A DNA stretch of 19,962 nucleotides. Source: Alphaproteobacteria bacterium (GTDB taxonomy: Bacteria > Pseudomonadota > Alphaproteobacteria > UBA8366). This document shows positions 7,078 through 14,978 of the stretch, in pieces. Positions within the stretch are counted from its first letter, which is position 1. Every line of letters begins with the position of its first letter. Made by a program: the position numbers and the translations under genes. The notes under the pieces are model-generated. The model did not search any database. It was given only the letters and a program-made list of their open reading frames with translations, and was not told the DNA's origin. The DNA is taken from assembly GCA_029861675.1 (NCBI GenBank), contig JAOTYV010000056.1:1-19962 (forward strand). The letters are read 5' to 3'.

Positions 7078-7986
7078 TTATTCCGCTGAACTGCCGGGCA
7101 CCGTCCCGGCCGGCAGCATCGTAACATGGTTGGCGATCGCACCGGGCCGGGTGAACCAGACCTTGCCGGCCCGCGGGTGATTGACGATATAGTCGAGCGC
7201 GCGCCGAAGCTGCGTCAGCCGGAACGGCTGGCCAGCGACAAAGGTGTGCAGCGCAAGGCCCATGACCAGCGGATGCTCTTCCGACTGCCGTACCATCTCA
7301 TCGAACTGGTCGGTCAGCATTTCCCGGAAATCCGCCGCCGTATGCCGCCGATTCAACTGCGCCGGCGAATCGTTGATCTCCACCGGATACGGTACCGAAA
7401 GGATCGGTCCCGACCGGGTCCGCATCCAGAACGGTTGATCGTCGCAAGGCCAATCCATCAAGAAGCTGTACCCCGCTTCCTTCAAAAGGTCCGGCGTCAC
7501 ACGACTTTCGGAAATCCACGGCCCCATCCATCCGCCCGGCGGCGCCCCTTCGTGCCGGACGATCGCCTCCGTCGCCTCCCGGATCAACGCCGCCTCCTCG
7601 GCTTCCGGCCTGTCGCCTTGCCGCTCCGAGTTGGTCCGGCCGTGCCCGACGATCTCGTCGCCGCGGTCCCGGATCCGGCTGGCGATCTGCGGCGCGTAAT
7701 CATAAACCGCGGTATTGAGCAGGTGGCACGCCGGCAGGCCCAATTGGTCCAGCAGATCGAAGATCCGCCAGATGCCGACCCGAAGGCCGTAATCGCGCCA
7801 CGCGTAGTTGCGCGCGTCCGGTTCCGGCCCGGGTTCCGTCGGTGTGTGCCCGATTCCTTCGCCGAAGGCGAAATGCTCGACATTTAGAGCGATGTAAAAG
7901 GCCAACCGCTTGCCGTCAGGCCAATCGTAATCGGCCCGCTCGACGATGGGCACGTAGTCGTATCGGTCGTGATAGGGCAGTGCCAT
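7078..7986 (-). CDS. NodB/PuuE-like polysaccharide deacetylase family protein
   Basis: A carbohydrate-esterase-4 (NodB homology) fold protein of 302 residues. The N-terminal PIVERADYDWPDGKRLAFYI leads to NVEHFAFGEG, the position of the catalytic Asp strand in classical deacetylases. LNTAVYDYAP (90-99), EIVGHGRTNSER (111-122), GGWMGPWISES (151-161) and LALHTFVAGQP (244-254) follow the order of NodB motifs. The zinc triad is altered. The usual Asp-Asp is replaced by Asn35-Val-Glu37, and the HxxxH motif reads His115-GRT-Asn119. This resembles the PuuE (cofactor-independent allantoinase) branch and uncharacterised relatives more than chitin or peptidoglycan deacetylases. There is no signal peptide, so a cytosolic amidohydrolase role on a small molecule is more likely than cell-wall deacetylation. 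GGAAG lies about six bases before the ATG at 7986. It is the first gene of a pair with the oxygenase and is divergent from the CoA-transferase. Confidence 0.8.
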   Translation of the reverse strand: MALPYHDRYDYVPIVERADYDWPDGKRLAFYIALNVEHFAFGEGIGHTPTEPGPEPDARNYAWRDYGLRVGIWRIFDLLDQLGLPACHLLNTAVYDYAPQIASRIRDRGDEIVGHGRTNSERQGDRPEAEEAALIREATEAIVRHEGAPPGGWMGPWISESRVTPDLLKEAGYSFLMDWPCDDQPFWMRTRSGPILSVPYPVEINDSPAQLNRRHTAADFREMLTDQFDEMVRQSEEHPLVMGLALHTFVAGQPFRLTQLRRALDYIVNHPRAGKVWFTRPGAIANHVTMLPAGTVPGSSAE

Positions 7987-8071
7987 GAATGTCTTCCGAC
8001 GCCGCAGATCGCGGCATCGTCGCCCAAGGTCGGCGAAGTTGCAACGGATCGCGCCCGGCGCACCGGGGCAC

Positions 8072-8077
8072 TATAAT
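8072..8077 (+). promoter_or_regulatory. Candidate -10 box TATAAT for the CoA-transferase operon
   Basis: A perfect TATAAT lies 44 bases before the CoA-transferase start, in the 135-base gap between divergent operons. No good -35 is found at 16-18 bases; the nearest TTGCAA at 8039-8044 is 27 bases away. It is suggestive only. Confidence 0.33.
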
Positions 8078-8121
8078 CATCGCACCCGCCGCTGCCCCGC
8101 GTCCTTACCCGGAATTTCACG

Positions 8122-9399
8122 ATGCCAGAACACGACGACGCCCGTATGAACACCCCGAAACGCGGACCGCTCGACGGCATACGCGTGCTCGATTTGAGCC
8201 GGGTGCTGACCGGCCCCTTCTGTTCCATGGTTCTGGCCGACCTTGGCGCCGAGGTGTGGAAAATCGAGGAACTGCGCCATGGCGACCAGACGCGATCGAT
8301 CCCGCCCTACGTCAATGGAGAGAGCCACTACTACCTGGCGATCAACCGGAACAAGAAGAGCCTGGCGGTCGACCTGAAGACGCCGGCCGGGCGGAAGATC
8401 GCGCTCGACCTTGCCCGCAATGCGGACATCGTTTTGGAAAATTTCCGGCCCAGCGTGATGGACCGGCTCGGGCTCGGCTACGACATGATCAAGGCCGCGA
8501 AGGACGACATCATCATTTGCTCGATCACCGGCTTCGGACAAACCGGACCGATGTCGGACAAGCCGTCCTTCGACCTGGTAACCCAGGCGTTTAGTGGCGT
8601 CATGAGCATCAACGGCGAACCGGATGGTCCGCCAACCAAGCTCGGCATTCCCCTGGGCGACGTCGGCGGCGGCATGTGGGGTGCAATAGCCGTGCTCGCC
8701 GCCCTGCAGCACCGCAATGCGACCGGCGAGGGATCACATATCGACTTGAGCTTGCTCGACGGATTGGTCGGCCTGCTCGGCTATCTCGCGGAAATCCAGC
8801 TGGTCACCGGCGAGAGTCCGGGACGTGTCGGCAGCAGTCACCACAATATCGTGCCCTATGGCCGGTATCCGGTGAAGGACGGACATATCGTCCTGGCGCT
8901 GCATGTCGGCAGGTTCTGGCGCAATTTCTGCGTCGCCGCGGGACATGCGGCACTGGCCACCGACCCCCGGTTCCGCACCACCGCCGACCGTCACGAAAAT
9001 CGCGGGGAACTGGAGCCGCTGGTCATCGAAATCCTGCGCCAGAAAACAATGGCCGAATGGCATGATATTTTCGACGCGGGCGACGTGCCGCATGCGCCGG
9101 TATACGATATCGGTCAGGCGCTACGCCAACCGGCCGTCCGGGAGCGAAACCTGATCGGCACCGTCGAACACCCGCGCGCAGGACCCGTCGATCTGGTGCG
9201 GACACCGATAAAATTCATGTTCGGTTTCGAGGAAGCGCCGCTGACGCCCTCGCCCTTGCTGGGCGAGCATACGCGGCACCTGTTAAAGGATATCCTTGGA
9301 TATTCCGACGCCGCCATCGACAGCCTCTGCGCCGAAGGCGTGGTCGAGCACACTTCAGCCGAACAAATGCAACAGGACAGCGAGGAACGGGATGGCTGA
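8122..9399 (+). CDS. Class III CoA-transferase (CaiB/BaiF family)
   Basis: A family III CoA-transferase of 425 residues that moves CoA from one acyl-CoA to another carboxylic acid. The signature start is PLDGIRVLDLSRVLTGPFCSMVLADLGAEV, then NRNKKSLAVDLKTPAGR (75-91), VLENFRPSVMDRLGLGY (104-120) and ITGFGQTGP (135-143). The catalytic Asp that forms the aspartyl-CoA thioester is Asp180 in GIPLGDVGGG. The C-terminal region PLLGEHTRHLL is also standard, and length is normal for the family. The start at 8122 has a weak GGAA site; the ATG at 8146 is a possible alternative. The stop overlaps the hydratase start by eight bases, so the products are translationally coupled and probably act in sequence. 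Such pairs occur in mesaconyl-CoA (Mct/Meh) and itaconate (Ict/Ich) metabolism. The actual acid used here is not known. Confidence 0.92.
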   Translation: MPEHDDARMNTPKRGPLDGIRVLDLSRVLTGPFCSMVLADLGAEVWKIEELRHGDQTRSIPPYVNGESHYYLAINRNKKSLAVDLKTPAGRKIALDLARNADIVLENFRPSVMDRLGLGYDMIKAAKDDIIICSITGFGQTGPMSDKPSFDLVTQAFSGVMSINGEPDGPPTKLGIPLGDVGGGMWGAIAVLAALQHRNATGEGSHIDLSLLDGLVGLLGYLAEIQLVTGESPGRVGSSHHNIVPYGRYPVKDGHIVLALHVGRFWRNFCVAAGHAALATDPRFRTTADRHENRGELEPLVIEILRQKTMAEWHDIFDAGDVPHAPVYDIGQALRQPAVRERNLIGTVEHPRAGPVDLVRTPIKFMFGFEEAPLTPSPLLGEHTRHLLKDILGYSDAAIDSLCAEGVVEHTSAEQMQQDSEERDG

Positions 9400-10513
9400 T
9401 CATCACGGCCGGGCCACCGATGAGGAACTGGAACGGCTGCGCGCCAAATTGGGGCAACGGGTCGAAATCCACGAACCGCCGCACCTGACCGAGGTGACGC
9501 GGGATGCCATTCGCCATTGGGCCTGGGCCACCGGCGACCGGAACCCGCTCTATCTGGATCCCGACTATGCCCGGCAATCGACCCTGCAAGGGCTCACCGC
9601 GCCGCCCTGCATGTTGTATGCCTTCAGCCGCATATCGATCGGTTATCGCGGTGGCCTGCCGGGCGTCCATTCGATGTTCGGCGGCTCCCACTGGCGGTGG
9701 AAGGAACCGATCAGGCTGGGTCAATGCATCGATACCGAGGTGACCTTCAAGGAATTGGTCGAACTGCCAAGCCGGTTCGCCGAACGCATGTTCAAACAGG
9801 TATCGCATATTCGGTTCGTAACCGCGGACGGGCGGGAGTTGGCCGAGGCCGAATCCTGGGGCATGCGGACCGAACGCACGACCGCGCGCAAGAAAGGAAA
9901 ATACAAGAAGCTCACCCCCGAACCGCTGAGCGCGGACCAACTATCCGAAATATCGGACACCTATGCGGCGGAAAAAATCCGCGGCGGCGACCCGCTCTAT
10001 TGGGAGGACGTCGAGCCGGGGACCAAAGTTCCGGAAATCATTCGCGGCCCCTACTCCGCGACCACCGCGGTCGCCTTCGAGCAGGCGTGGGGCGGGTTGT
10101 TCATCAAGGCGCATGGCTACTGGTACGATTTTCTGCGCCGTCATCCCGCGGCCGGCATTGCCAATGCGCACGGCGTGCCGGAACCGCCCGAGGCGGTGCA
10201 CTGGGACACCGCACTGGCGCAGAGCGTCGGCGTGCCGGAAGCCTATGACTACGGCCCGGAGCGCATTTCCTGGCTGGCGAGCATGCTGACCAACTGGATC
10301 GGCGACACCGGCTTCCTGGAAGAGCTTTATTGCGAGGTGCGCCGCTTCAACCTGGTCGGCGACCTGACCCATTGCCAGGGAACGGTGACCGAAAAAGAGC
10401 CGATCGACGCCGCGACGGGCCGGGTCAAGCTCGACATTGCGGCGGTGGACCAGCGCGATCAGGTGACCGCCAAGGGCTGGGTCCAGGTGCGGCTACCCCG
10501 ACGGCAAGCATAG
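9392..10513 (+). CDS. FAS1-like/MaoC-type double hot-dog acyl-CoA hydratase
   Basis: A protein of 373 residues made of two hot-dog units. The first (about 30-160) is a FAS1-like dehydratase domain with WATGDRNPLYLDPDYARQ at 45-62 and the PPCMLYAF helix. The second (about 205-370) is MaoC-like with AVHWDTALAQSVGVPEAYDYG (268-288), NWIGDTGFL and RRFNLVGD. Where R-specific hydratases have Asp and His (D-x-N-P-x-H), the first unit keeps Asp49 but has Tyr54-Leu in place of the His. The second unit has His270 and Asp272. Activity may therefore rest mainly on one unit or a composite site, as in two-domain hydratases. The start at 9392 follows GAGGA by five bases and overlaps the CoA-transferase stop. 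Architecture and partner suggest hydration or dehydration of a branched C4-C5 dicarboxyl-CoA such as mesaconyl- or itaconyl-CoA. This is inference. Confidence 0.85.
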   Translation: MADHHGRATDEELERLRAKLGQRVEIHEPPHLTEVTRDAIRHWAWATGDRNPLYLDPDYARQSTLQGLTAPPCMLYAFSRISIGYRGGLPGVHSMFGGSHWRWKEPIRLGQCIDTEVTFKELVELPSRFAERMFKQVSHIRFVTADGRELAEAESWGMRTERTTARKKGKYKKLTPEPLSADQLSEISDTYAAEKIRGGDPLYWEDVEPGTKVPEIIRGPYSATTAVAFEQAWGGLFIKAHGYWYDFLRRHPAAGIANAHGVPEPPEAVHWDTALAQSVGVPEAYDYGPERISWLASMLTNWIGDTGFLEELYCEVRRFNLVGDLTHCQGTVTEKEPIDAATGRVKLDIAAVDQRDQVTAKGWVQVRLPRRQA

Positions 10514-10549
10514 GCCGCGAGGGCGTATCGCAGCTCTTCCGGGCCTACG

Positions 10550-10580
10550 AAAAAACCCCCGCCCTTTATCGGGGCGAGGG
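10550..10580 (-). terminator. Intrinsic terminator of the family-5 binding protein gene
   Basis: Read on the minus strand, CCCTCGCCC (10580-10572), a seven-base loop CGATAAA, and GGGCGGGGG (10564-10556) form a nine-pair stem with one G-T pair, directly followed by TTTTTT (10555-10550). It starts 25 bases after the stop codon at 10606. The plus strand lacks a T-tract after the stem, so it acts mainly on the minus-strand gene. Confidence 0.92.
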
Positions 10581-10605
10581 TAATTCCCAAGTCTTGAACG
10601 CAGAC

Positions 10606-12234
10606 TTACCGCAGCTTCGGATCGATCCAAACCTGGTCGAGCGACTGGTTCAGATAGTGACTGGGCGCAATCTTCCAGCCCTTCACATATGCCCGATGCG
10701 GGTTGATCTTGTTCCACCAGAAAGCGGGAATGAAATGCGCTTGGTCGGCGAGAACGTCTTTCTCATAGGCACGCATTTTCTCGTATTGCTTCTTGGGGTC
10801 GGTCTCGTAAAGCATTTCGAGATAGAGCTTGGTGGTGTTTTCGTTTTGGTGGTTGGTGTAGTTGTTGCCAGCACCCTTGATCCACTTTGAAACGTCGATC
10901 GTCGGGTTGATGACGGTTTGCGCATTGAATGCAACGGCGACGTCGAAATCGCGCGTCTTGCGCAGGCCGGCATACCACGGACCGGACGGCAGCACCTTCT
11001 GATCCGCCTTGGCGCCAATCTTCCGCCACTGGTCGATGTACCAGGTGCCGACCACCTTGTAGGGCTGATCGACGGCACGGTTCCACAACGTCACCTTGAC
11101 GTTCGGATGTCCCGCTTCCTTAAGCAGTTTCCGCGCTTCCGCCCGGTTTGCCTTCACGTTGGTCCCAAAGCCGGGAATATTCTTCTTGAGCCAGTCGTTC
11201 GTCGGCGCAAGCGGATGCTTCGGGAAGACGATACCGCCGACCGTCTTGACCAGCGCGATTTTCGACAGGTACTTCGACCCGCCCCAGCGATCGAACGCCA
11301 GCGTCAACGCCCGACGCACGCGCGGATCCTGGAACCGCTTGATCTTCTGGTTCGGCGCCGCGCCCATGATGACGTTCCAGTCACTTTCCTGGACCCGGAT
11401 TTTCTTGCCGAGCGCCTTGACCAAATCGTCCCGTGCTTTCGGCGGGAAGCCGCGGAATTCGATCGCCGCCCGGTTACCCCGAATCGCCTGCAACCGAACC
11501 GACATCTTCGGCGCCGAAATTGCCTTGAAGCCGTCTAGGTACGGCAAGCCCGCACGATGGAAATCGGGATTGCGCCCGCCTTCGACAAAGGCACCCGGCT
11601 GATGCTGAACGAACTTGAACGCACCGGTGCCGTTGATGTTCTTCTTGTGCCAGGTGTAGCCGTGCGTATCCAAATCCTTCTTCGAATAGGTGAAATTAAA
11701 GGGAGACGCGAAGGCCGGGATGAGCGCGGGCAACGCACGCTTCAAATTGATAACGAGCGTATATTTTTCCGGCACCGTGACTTCTTTGACCTGGGTGTAC
11801 CAAGCCTTACGGGAACTTGGCACGGTCTTCGGCGGGAAAATTATCTTATCCAACGTCGCCTTCAGATCGGCCGCGGTCAACGGCGTGCCGTCATGGAATT
11901 TGACGTTCTGCTTGATCTTGAAGGTATAGGTCTTGCCGTCATTGGTCGGCTTCGGAACCGCACCTTCGCACAGGTCGCAAATGATATCGGTCGGCGACTG
12001 CGGATTGTCCGGATTGATGCGTACCAGCAGGCTGTAGAACGGCCGGATCGGATGGATCATGCCGAAGGTGGTCTCTTGATGGCCGTCATATGACGGAATC
12101 TTACTGCCGACCACATAGTTGAGCGTGCCGCCCTTGACCGGTGTTTCGGCAGCCATTGCCGTGGTAACCGCGCCGAAGGCGAGGACTACCACCACCGCGA
12201 AGGCGGTCGTTAAACGAGAAAACTTAAAGTGCAT
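10606..12234 (-). CDS. Secreted ABC solute-binding protein, family 5 (peptide/nickel type)
   Basis: A periplasmic substrate-binding protein of the DppA/OppA/NikA family (SBP_bac_5), 542 residues. A Sec signal peptide is clear: basic start, hydrophobic core at about 10-24, and likely cleavage after TAMA (Ala28). The mature protein begins ETPVKGGTLNYV. Family signatures are VKFHDGTPLTAADLKATLDKI, LPALIPAFASPFNFTYSKKDLD, NGTGAFKFVQHQPG and RRALTLAFDRWGG, in the expected order. There is no lipobox Cys. The ribosome site AAGGAG is eight bases before the ATG at 12234. The gene ends with a strong terminator and has a 271-base upstream gap, so it is probably its own transcription unit. No permease or ATPase genes are next to it, so its transporter must be encoded elsewhere. 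The ligand could be a peptide, an opine-like compound or another small organic molecule. Confidence 0.95.
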   Translation of the reverse strand: MHFKFSRLTTAFAVVVVLAFGAVTTAMAAETPVKGGTLNYVVGSKIPSYDGHQETTFGMIHPIRPFYSLLVRINPDNPQSPTDIICDLCEGAVPKPTNDGKTYTFKIKQNVKFHDGTPLTAADLKATLDKIIFPPKTVPSSRKAWYTQVKEVTVPEKYTLVINLKRALPALIPAFASPFNFTYSKKDLDTHGYTWHKKNINGTGAFKFVQHQPGAFVEGGRNPDFHRAGLPYLDGFKAISAPKMSVRLQAIRGNRAAIEFRGFPPKARDDLVKALGKKIRVQESDWNVIMGAAPNQKIKRFQDPRVRRALTLAFDRWGGSKYLSKIALVKTVGGIVFPKHPLAPTNDWLKKNIPGFGTNVKANRAEARKLLKEAGHPNVKVTLWNRAVDQPYKVVGTWYIDQWRKIGAKADQKVLPSGPWYAGLRKTRDFDVAVAFNAQTVINPTIDVSKWIKGAGNNYTNHQNENTTKLYLEMLYETDPKKQYEKMRAYEKDVLADQAHFIPAFWWNKINPHRAYVKGWKIAPSHYLNQSLDQVWIDPKLR

Positions 12235-12505
12235 TGACGTAACTCCTTCCCTTAAGGCCCTTTTTATATTGACTTATTTTAGCTATCTCCCGGCACCGAA
12301 GGAGGTGCCGAAACAGAGGCCCTAACGACAGCATCGAGTCACCGCCGGCACATCCGGCATCGAATTCGACACGAAGATATCGTCAACGCCAACACGAACA
12401 ATATAGATAGATTGGCGACTTACACAAATTGCACGCGACGCGACACTAACGCGAAACGCGCCAATGGAGTAACCCACTCAAAAGGTTTACACATTCCGCG
12501 GCAAA
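12235..12505. other. 271-base intergenic region upstream of the family-5 binding protein
   Basis: This gap separates two minus-strand genes and is richer in A/T near 12250-12285, including TAAAAT on the minus strand just upstream of the AAGGAG ribosome site. It holds the inverted repeat at 12291-12310. A plus-strand stretch at about 12430-12465 has repeated ACGCG words on an A/T-richer background. I found no T-tract terminator behind the enolase-superfamily gene and no credible small gene. Confidence 0.5.
12291..12310. promoter_or_regulatory. Perfect inverted repeat CGGCACC-N6-GGTGCCG
   Basis: Seven-base arms flank a six-base centre, GAAGGA on the plus strand. The repeat lies 57-76 bases upstream of the binding-protein start. 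It would be a stable hairpin if transcribed, or a symmetric protein-binding site in the promoter. No T-run follows, so it is not a terminator. Confidence 0.5.
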
Positions 12506-13588
12506 TCAACCGACTTGATGTTCGGCGACGATTTCCGGCTTGATCCGCAAGCCGTGACCCGGCGACTCCGGAGCGGTCATGATTCCCTTGACCGGCTTCG
12601 GGGCGTCGATCCAAATATCCTCCAGCAATCCCATGTCTTCAATGATCAGCCCGTTCGGAATCGACGCCATGACGTGGATCATCAGTTCGGGATAAAGATG
12701 CGGCGCGATTTGCATGCCCCAGGTGTCGGCCACCGCCGCGGTCTTGCGCAGGTCGGTCAAGCCGCCCCGGATCACGTCCGGCTGCAGGATGGGTATTTTC
12801 GGATTTTCGAAGTAGGGCCGCAGGTCGAAGCGCGTAAAATGGCTCTCGCCGCCGACGATCCGAATGTCCAACGCGTCCGCGATCCGGAAATAGCCGTGGA
12901 AGTCATCCGGCATGACCGGCTCTTCCAGCCAGTAAATTTCGAATTCCGAGAGCTTGCGGCCCATCAGGATCGCCTTGTCGGCGGTCCACGCCATGTTAAC
13001 GTCGACCATGATGTCGATATCCGGCCCGACCGCGTCCCGTACGCGGCGCACATGGTCGATGTCTTCGGCGTCGGTCCAGGTATGGCCGACCTGCATCTTG
13101 ATCGCCTTGAAGCCGTCCGCGACGAATCGCTTGGCCTTCTCGACCATGCCGTCGCCGCCGAGGCCGCGCCAGACGCCGGAGCCGTAGGCCGGCACCTCCG
13201 CACGGTAGTGTCCCCACAGCCGGTGCAGCGGCAATCCCGCGCGCTGGCCGACGATATCCCACAACGCCACATCGACCGCCGAAAGCGCCAGCAATGCGGC
13301 GCCGCCGCGGCCGTCCGCCAGCGTCGATTGCCAAATGTCGCGCCAGATCGCCTCCACCGCCGATGCGTCGCGTCCCAGGATGCGGGGGATGACCACTTCT
13401 TCCAAGCAGGCCTTGGTGGTCCGGAACCCATCGCGCAGATAGAGCTGATAGCCGAGGCCGACGATGCCGGATTGCGTTTCGATTTCGACGGTAAGAATGT
13501 CCCGGTCCCGCGAATATCCCGCCTGCAGGGCCGGCTGTTCCAGGTACGGGACACGCAACAGGGAAATTCGGACGTCTTTGATGATCAT
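12506..13588 (-). CDS. Mandelate racemase/muconate lactonizing enzyme family protein (enolase superfamily)
   Basis: An enolase-superfamily enzyme of 360 residues, mandelate-racemase subgroup. It abstracts the proton alpha to a carboxylate, probably as an acid-sugar dehydratase or racemase. Mg2+ ligands are Asp196 (MVDVNMAW), Glu222 (YWLEEPV) and Glu248 (VGGESHF). The Asp-His dyad of the subgroup is Asp271 (LQPDVIRGG) and His297 (IAPHLYPE). The second-strand motif is FKAIKMQVG: Lys164 is present, but the position of the second lysine of the usual KxK is Gln166. The N-terminal capping domain covers about 1-125. The start at 13588 has GAGAGAGG ten bases upstream. A much longer frame upstream is a shadow of the acyl-CoA dehydrogenase gene. 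The gene is divergent from that dehydrogenase across 147 bases containing an inverted repeat. The substrate is not predictable, and the altered motif argues against a simple two-base racemase. Confidence 0.93.
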   Translation of the reverse strand: MIIKDVRISLLRVPYLEQPALQAGYSRDRDILTVEIETQSGIVGLGYQLYLRDGFRTTKACLEEVVIPRILGRDASAVEAIWRDIWQSTLADGRGGAALLALSAVDVALWDIVGQRAGLPLHRLWGHYRAEVPAYGSGVWRGLGGDGMVEKAKRFVADGFKAIKMQVGHTWTDAEDIDHVRRVRDAVGPDIDIMVDVNMAWTADKAILMGRKLSEFEIYWLEEPVMPDDFHGYFRIADALDIRIVGGESHFTRFDLRPYFENPKIPILQPDVIRGGLTDLRKTAAVADTWGMQIAPHLYPELMIHVMASIPNGLIIEDMGLLEDIWIDAPKPVKGIMTAPESPGHGLRIKPEIVAEHQVG

Positions 13589-13633
13589 GGCGCGGCGCCT
13601 CTCTCTGCGGTTTCGCGGCGAGGTTTCCTCCAC

Positions 13634-13664
13634 GTTTGACACGCCCCGCTTGCTGCTGTCAAAC
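13634..13664. promoter_or_regulatory. Perfect inverted repeat GTTTGACA-N15-TGTCAAAC between divergent genes
   Basis: Eight-base arms at 13634-13641 and 13657-13664 lie in the 147-base space between the enolase-superfamily gene and the acyl-CoA dehydrogenase gene. Each arm contains TTGACA, one reading toward each gene, so the element could be two opposed -35 boxes, an operator, or both. No good -10 is seen at 17 bases from either arm. Confidence 0.55.
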
Positions 13665-13735
13665 AAGGGAAAGACGCTGGCCATCGCCGCGCCGGTGCGC
13701 CGATAATCACGGAAAATCGCCTCGGGAGAACCGCA

Positions 13736-14971
13736 ATGGAATTCGAATACTCCGCACGCACCAAGAAGCTCAAATCCGAGATCGAAGCGTTCATGGACGC
13801 CCATATCTTTCCCAATGAGGAAACCTACGCGGCGCAGCTCGACGAAGGCGACAGCCGGTGGGAGCCGGTGCCGATCCTGGAAGAGCTCAAGGCCAAGGCA
13901 AAATCGGCCGGCCTGTGGAATCTGTTCCTGCCCGAGAGCGAACGCGGCGCGGGTCTGACCAATCTCGAATATGCTCCGCTCTGCGAAACCATGGGCCGGA
14001 TCAATTGGGCGCCGGAGGTCTTCAACTGCTCCGCGCCCGACACCGGCAACATGGAAACGATCGAGCGGTATGGCAGCGAGGCGCACAAGAAGGAATGGCT
14101 GCAGCCCCTGCTGAACGGTGAAATCCGCTCCGCCTTCGCCATGACCGAGCCGAATGTCGCGTCCTCCGACGCCACCAATATCGAGAGCCGTATCGTGCGC
14201 GATGGCGACGAATACGTCATCAACGGGCACAAATGGTGGACGTCGGGCATCGGCGACCCGCGCTGCAAGATCATCATCTTCATGGGCAAAACCGACCCGG
14301 CGGCGGAAACCTACCGGCAGCAGTCGATGATCCTGGTGCCGCGGGACACGCCGGGCATCGAGGTAACGCGCACGCTGAAAGTAATGGGCTTCGACGATGC
14401 GCCGCACGGCCACGGCGAAGTGATCTTCGACAACGTCCGGGTGCCGGTGGAGAACATGCTGCTCGGCGAAGGCCGCGGTTTCGAGATCGCGCAAGGCCGC
14501 CTCGGCCCGGGCCGCATTCACCATTGTATGCGGATCATCGGCGTCGCCGAACGCGCGCTGGAAATGATGTGCAACCGCGCGACGCAGCGCACCACCTGGG
14601 GCAAGACGCTGGCCGAACGCGGCGTCACCCAGGAACGCATCGCCCAGGCGCGCATCGAGATCGAGATGAACCGGCTGCTCGTGCTCAAGGCCGCCTACAT
14701 GATGGACACCGTCGGCAACAAGGCGGCGCGGCAGGAAATCGCCATGATCAAGGTCGCCGCCCCCAACATGGCGCTGAAAATCATCGACGACGCCATGCAG
14801 CTGCACGGCGGTGGCTCGATGAGCCAGGAGTTTCCGCTCTCTTACATGTGGTCGCGGATGCGCGCGCTGCGCTTCGCCGACGGCCCGGACGAGGTGCATC
14901 GCCAGCAGATCGCGCGCCTCGAACTGCGCCGCCAGACCAACTGGACGCCGCGGCCGAAGGACTCCGACTAG
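13736..14971 (+). CDS. Acyl-CoA dehydrogenase, ACAD10/11 (LvaC-like) type
   Basis: An FAD-dependent acyl-CoA dehydrogenase of 411 residues. Visible landmarks are [19 protein letters not shown] (133-151, FAD and substrate loop), [10 protein letters not shown] (162-171), [22 protein letters not shown] (229-250), [10 protein letters not shown] (281-290) and [18 protein letters not shown] (351-368). Where classical enzymes have the catalytic Glu in YEGT, this one reads ADGPDEVHR, giving Asp382. That motif is characteristic of the ACAD10/11 branch. The gene has a good GGGAG site seven bases before the ATG. Its 3' end faces an APH-fold kinase gene, stops seven bases apart. Bacterial LvaC and the ACAD domain of ACAD11 work with such a kinase to remove the hydroxyl of 4-hydroxyacyl-CoA through a phosphorylated intermediate. 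That role is likely here but not proven. Confidence 0.95.
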   Translation: MEFEYSARTKKLKSEIEAFMDAHIFPNEETYAAQLDEGDSRWEPVPILEELKAKAKSAGLWNLFLPESERGAGLTNLEYAPLCETMGRINWAPEVFNCSAPDTGNMETIERYGSEAHKKEWLQPLLNGEIRSAFAMTEPNVASSDATNIESRIVRDGDEYVINGHKWWTSGIGDPRCKIIIFMGKTDPAAETYRQQSMILVPRDTPGIEVTRTLKVMGFDDAPHGHGEVIFDNVRVPVENMLLGEGRGFEIAQGRLGPGRIHHCMRIIGVAERALEMMCNRATQRTTWGKTLAERGVTQERIAQARIEIEMNRLLVLKAAYMMDTVGNKAARQEIAMIKVAAPNMALKIIDDAMQLHGGGSMSQEFPLSYMWSRMRALRFADGPDEVHRQQIARLELRRQTNWTPRPKDSD

Positions 14972-14978
14972 AGCCGGC

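Noticed and set aside
12420..12480. ACGCG-rich stretch as a direct-repeat array
   Set aside because: The words are short, irregularly spaced and imperfect. They do not form a real array or CRISPR.
13589..14899. Minus-strand frame extending the enolase-superfamily protein to 797 residues
   Set aside because: The added 437 residues lie antisense to the acyl-CoA dehydrogenase gene and look like shadow sequence. The family start and a ribosome site are at 13588.
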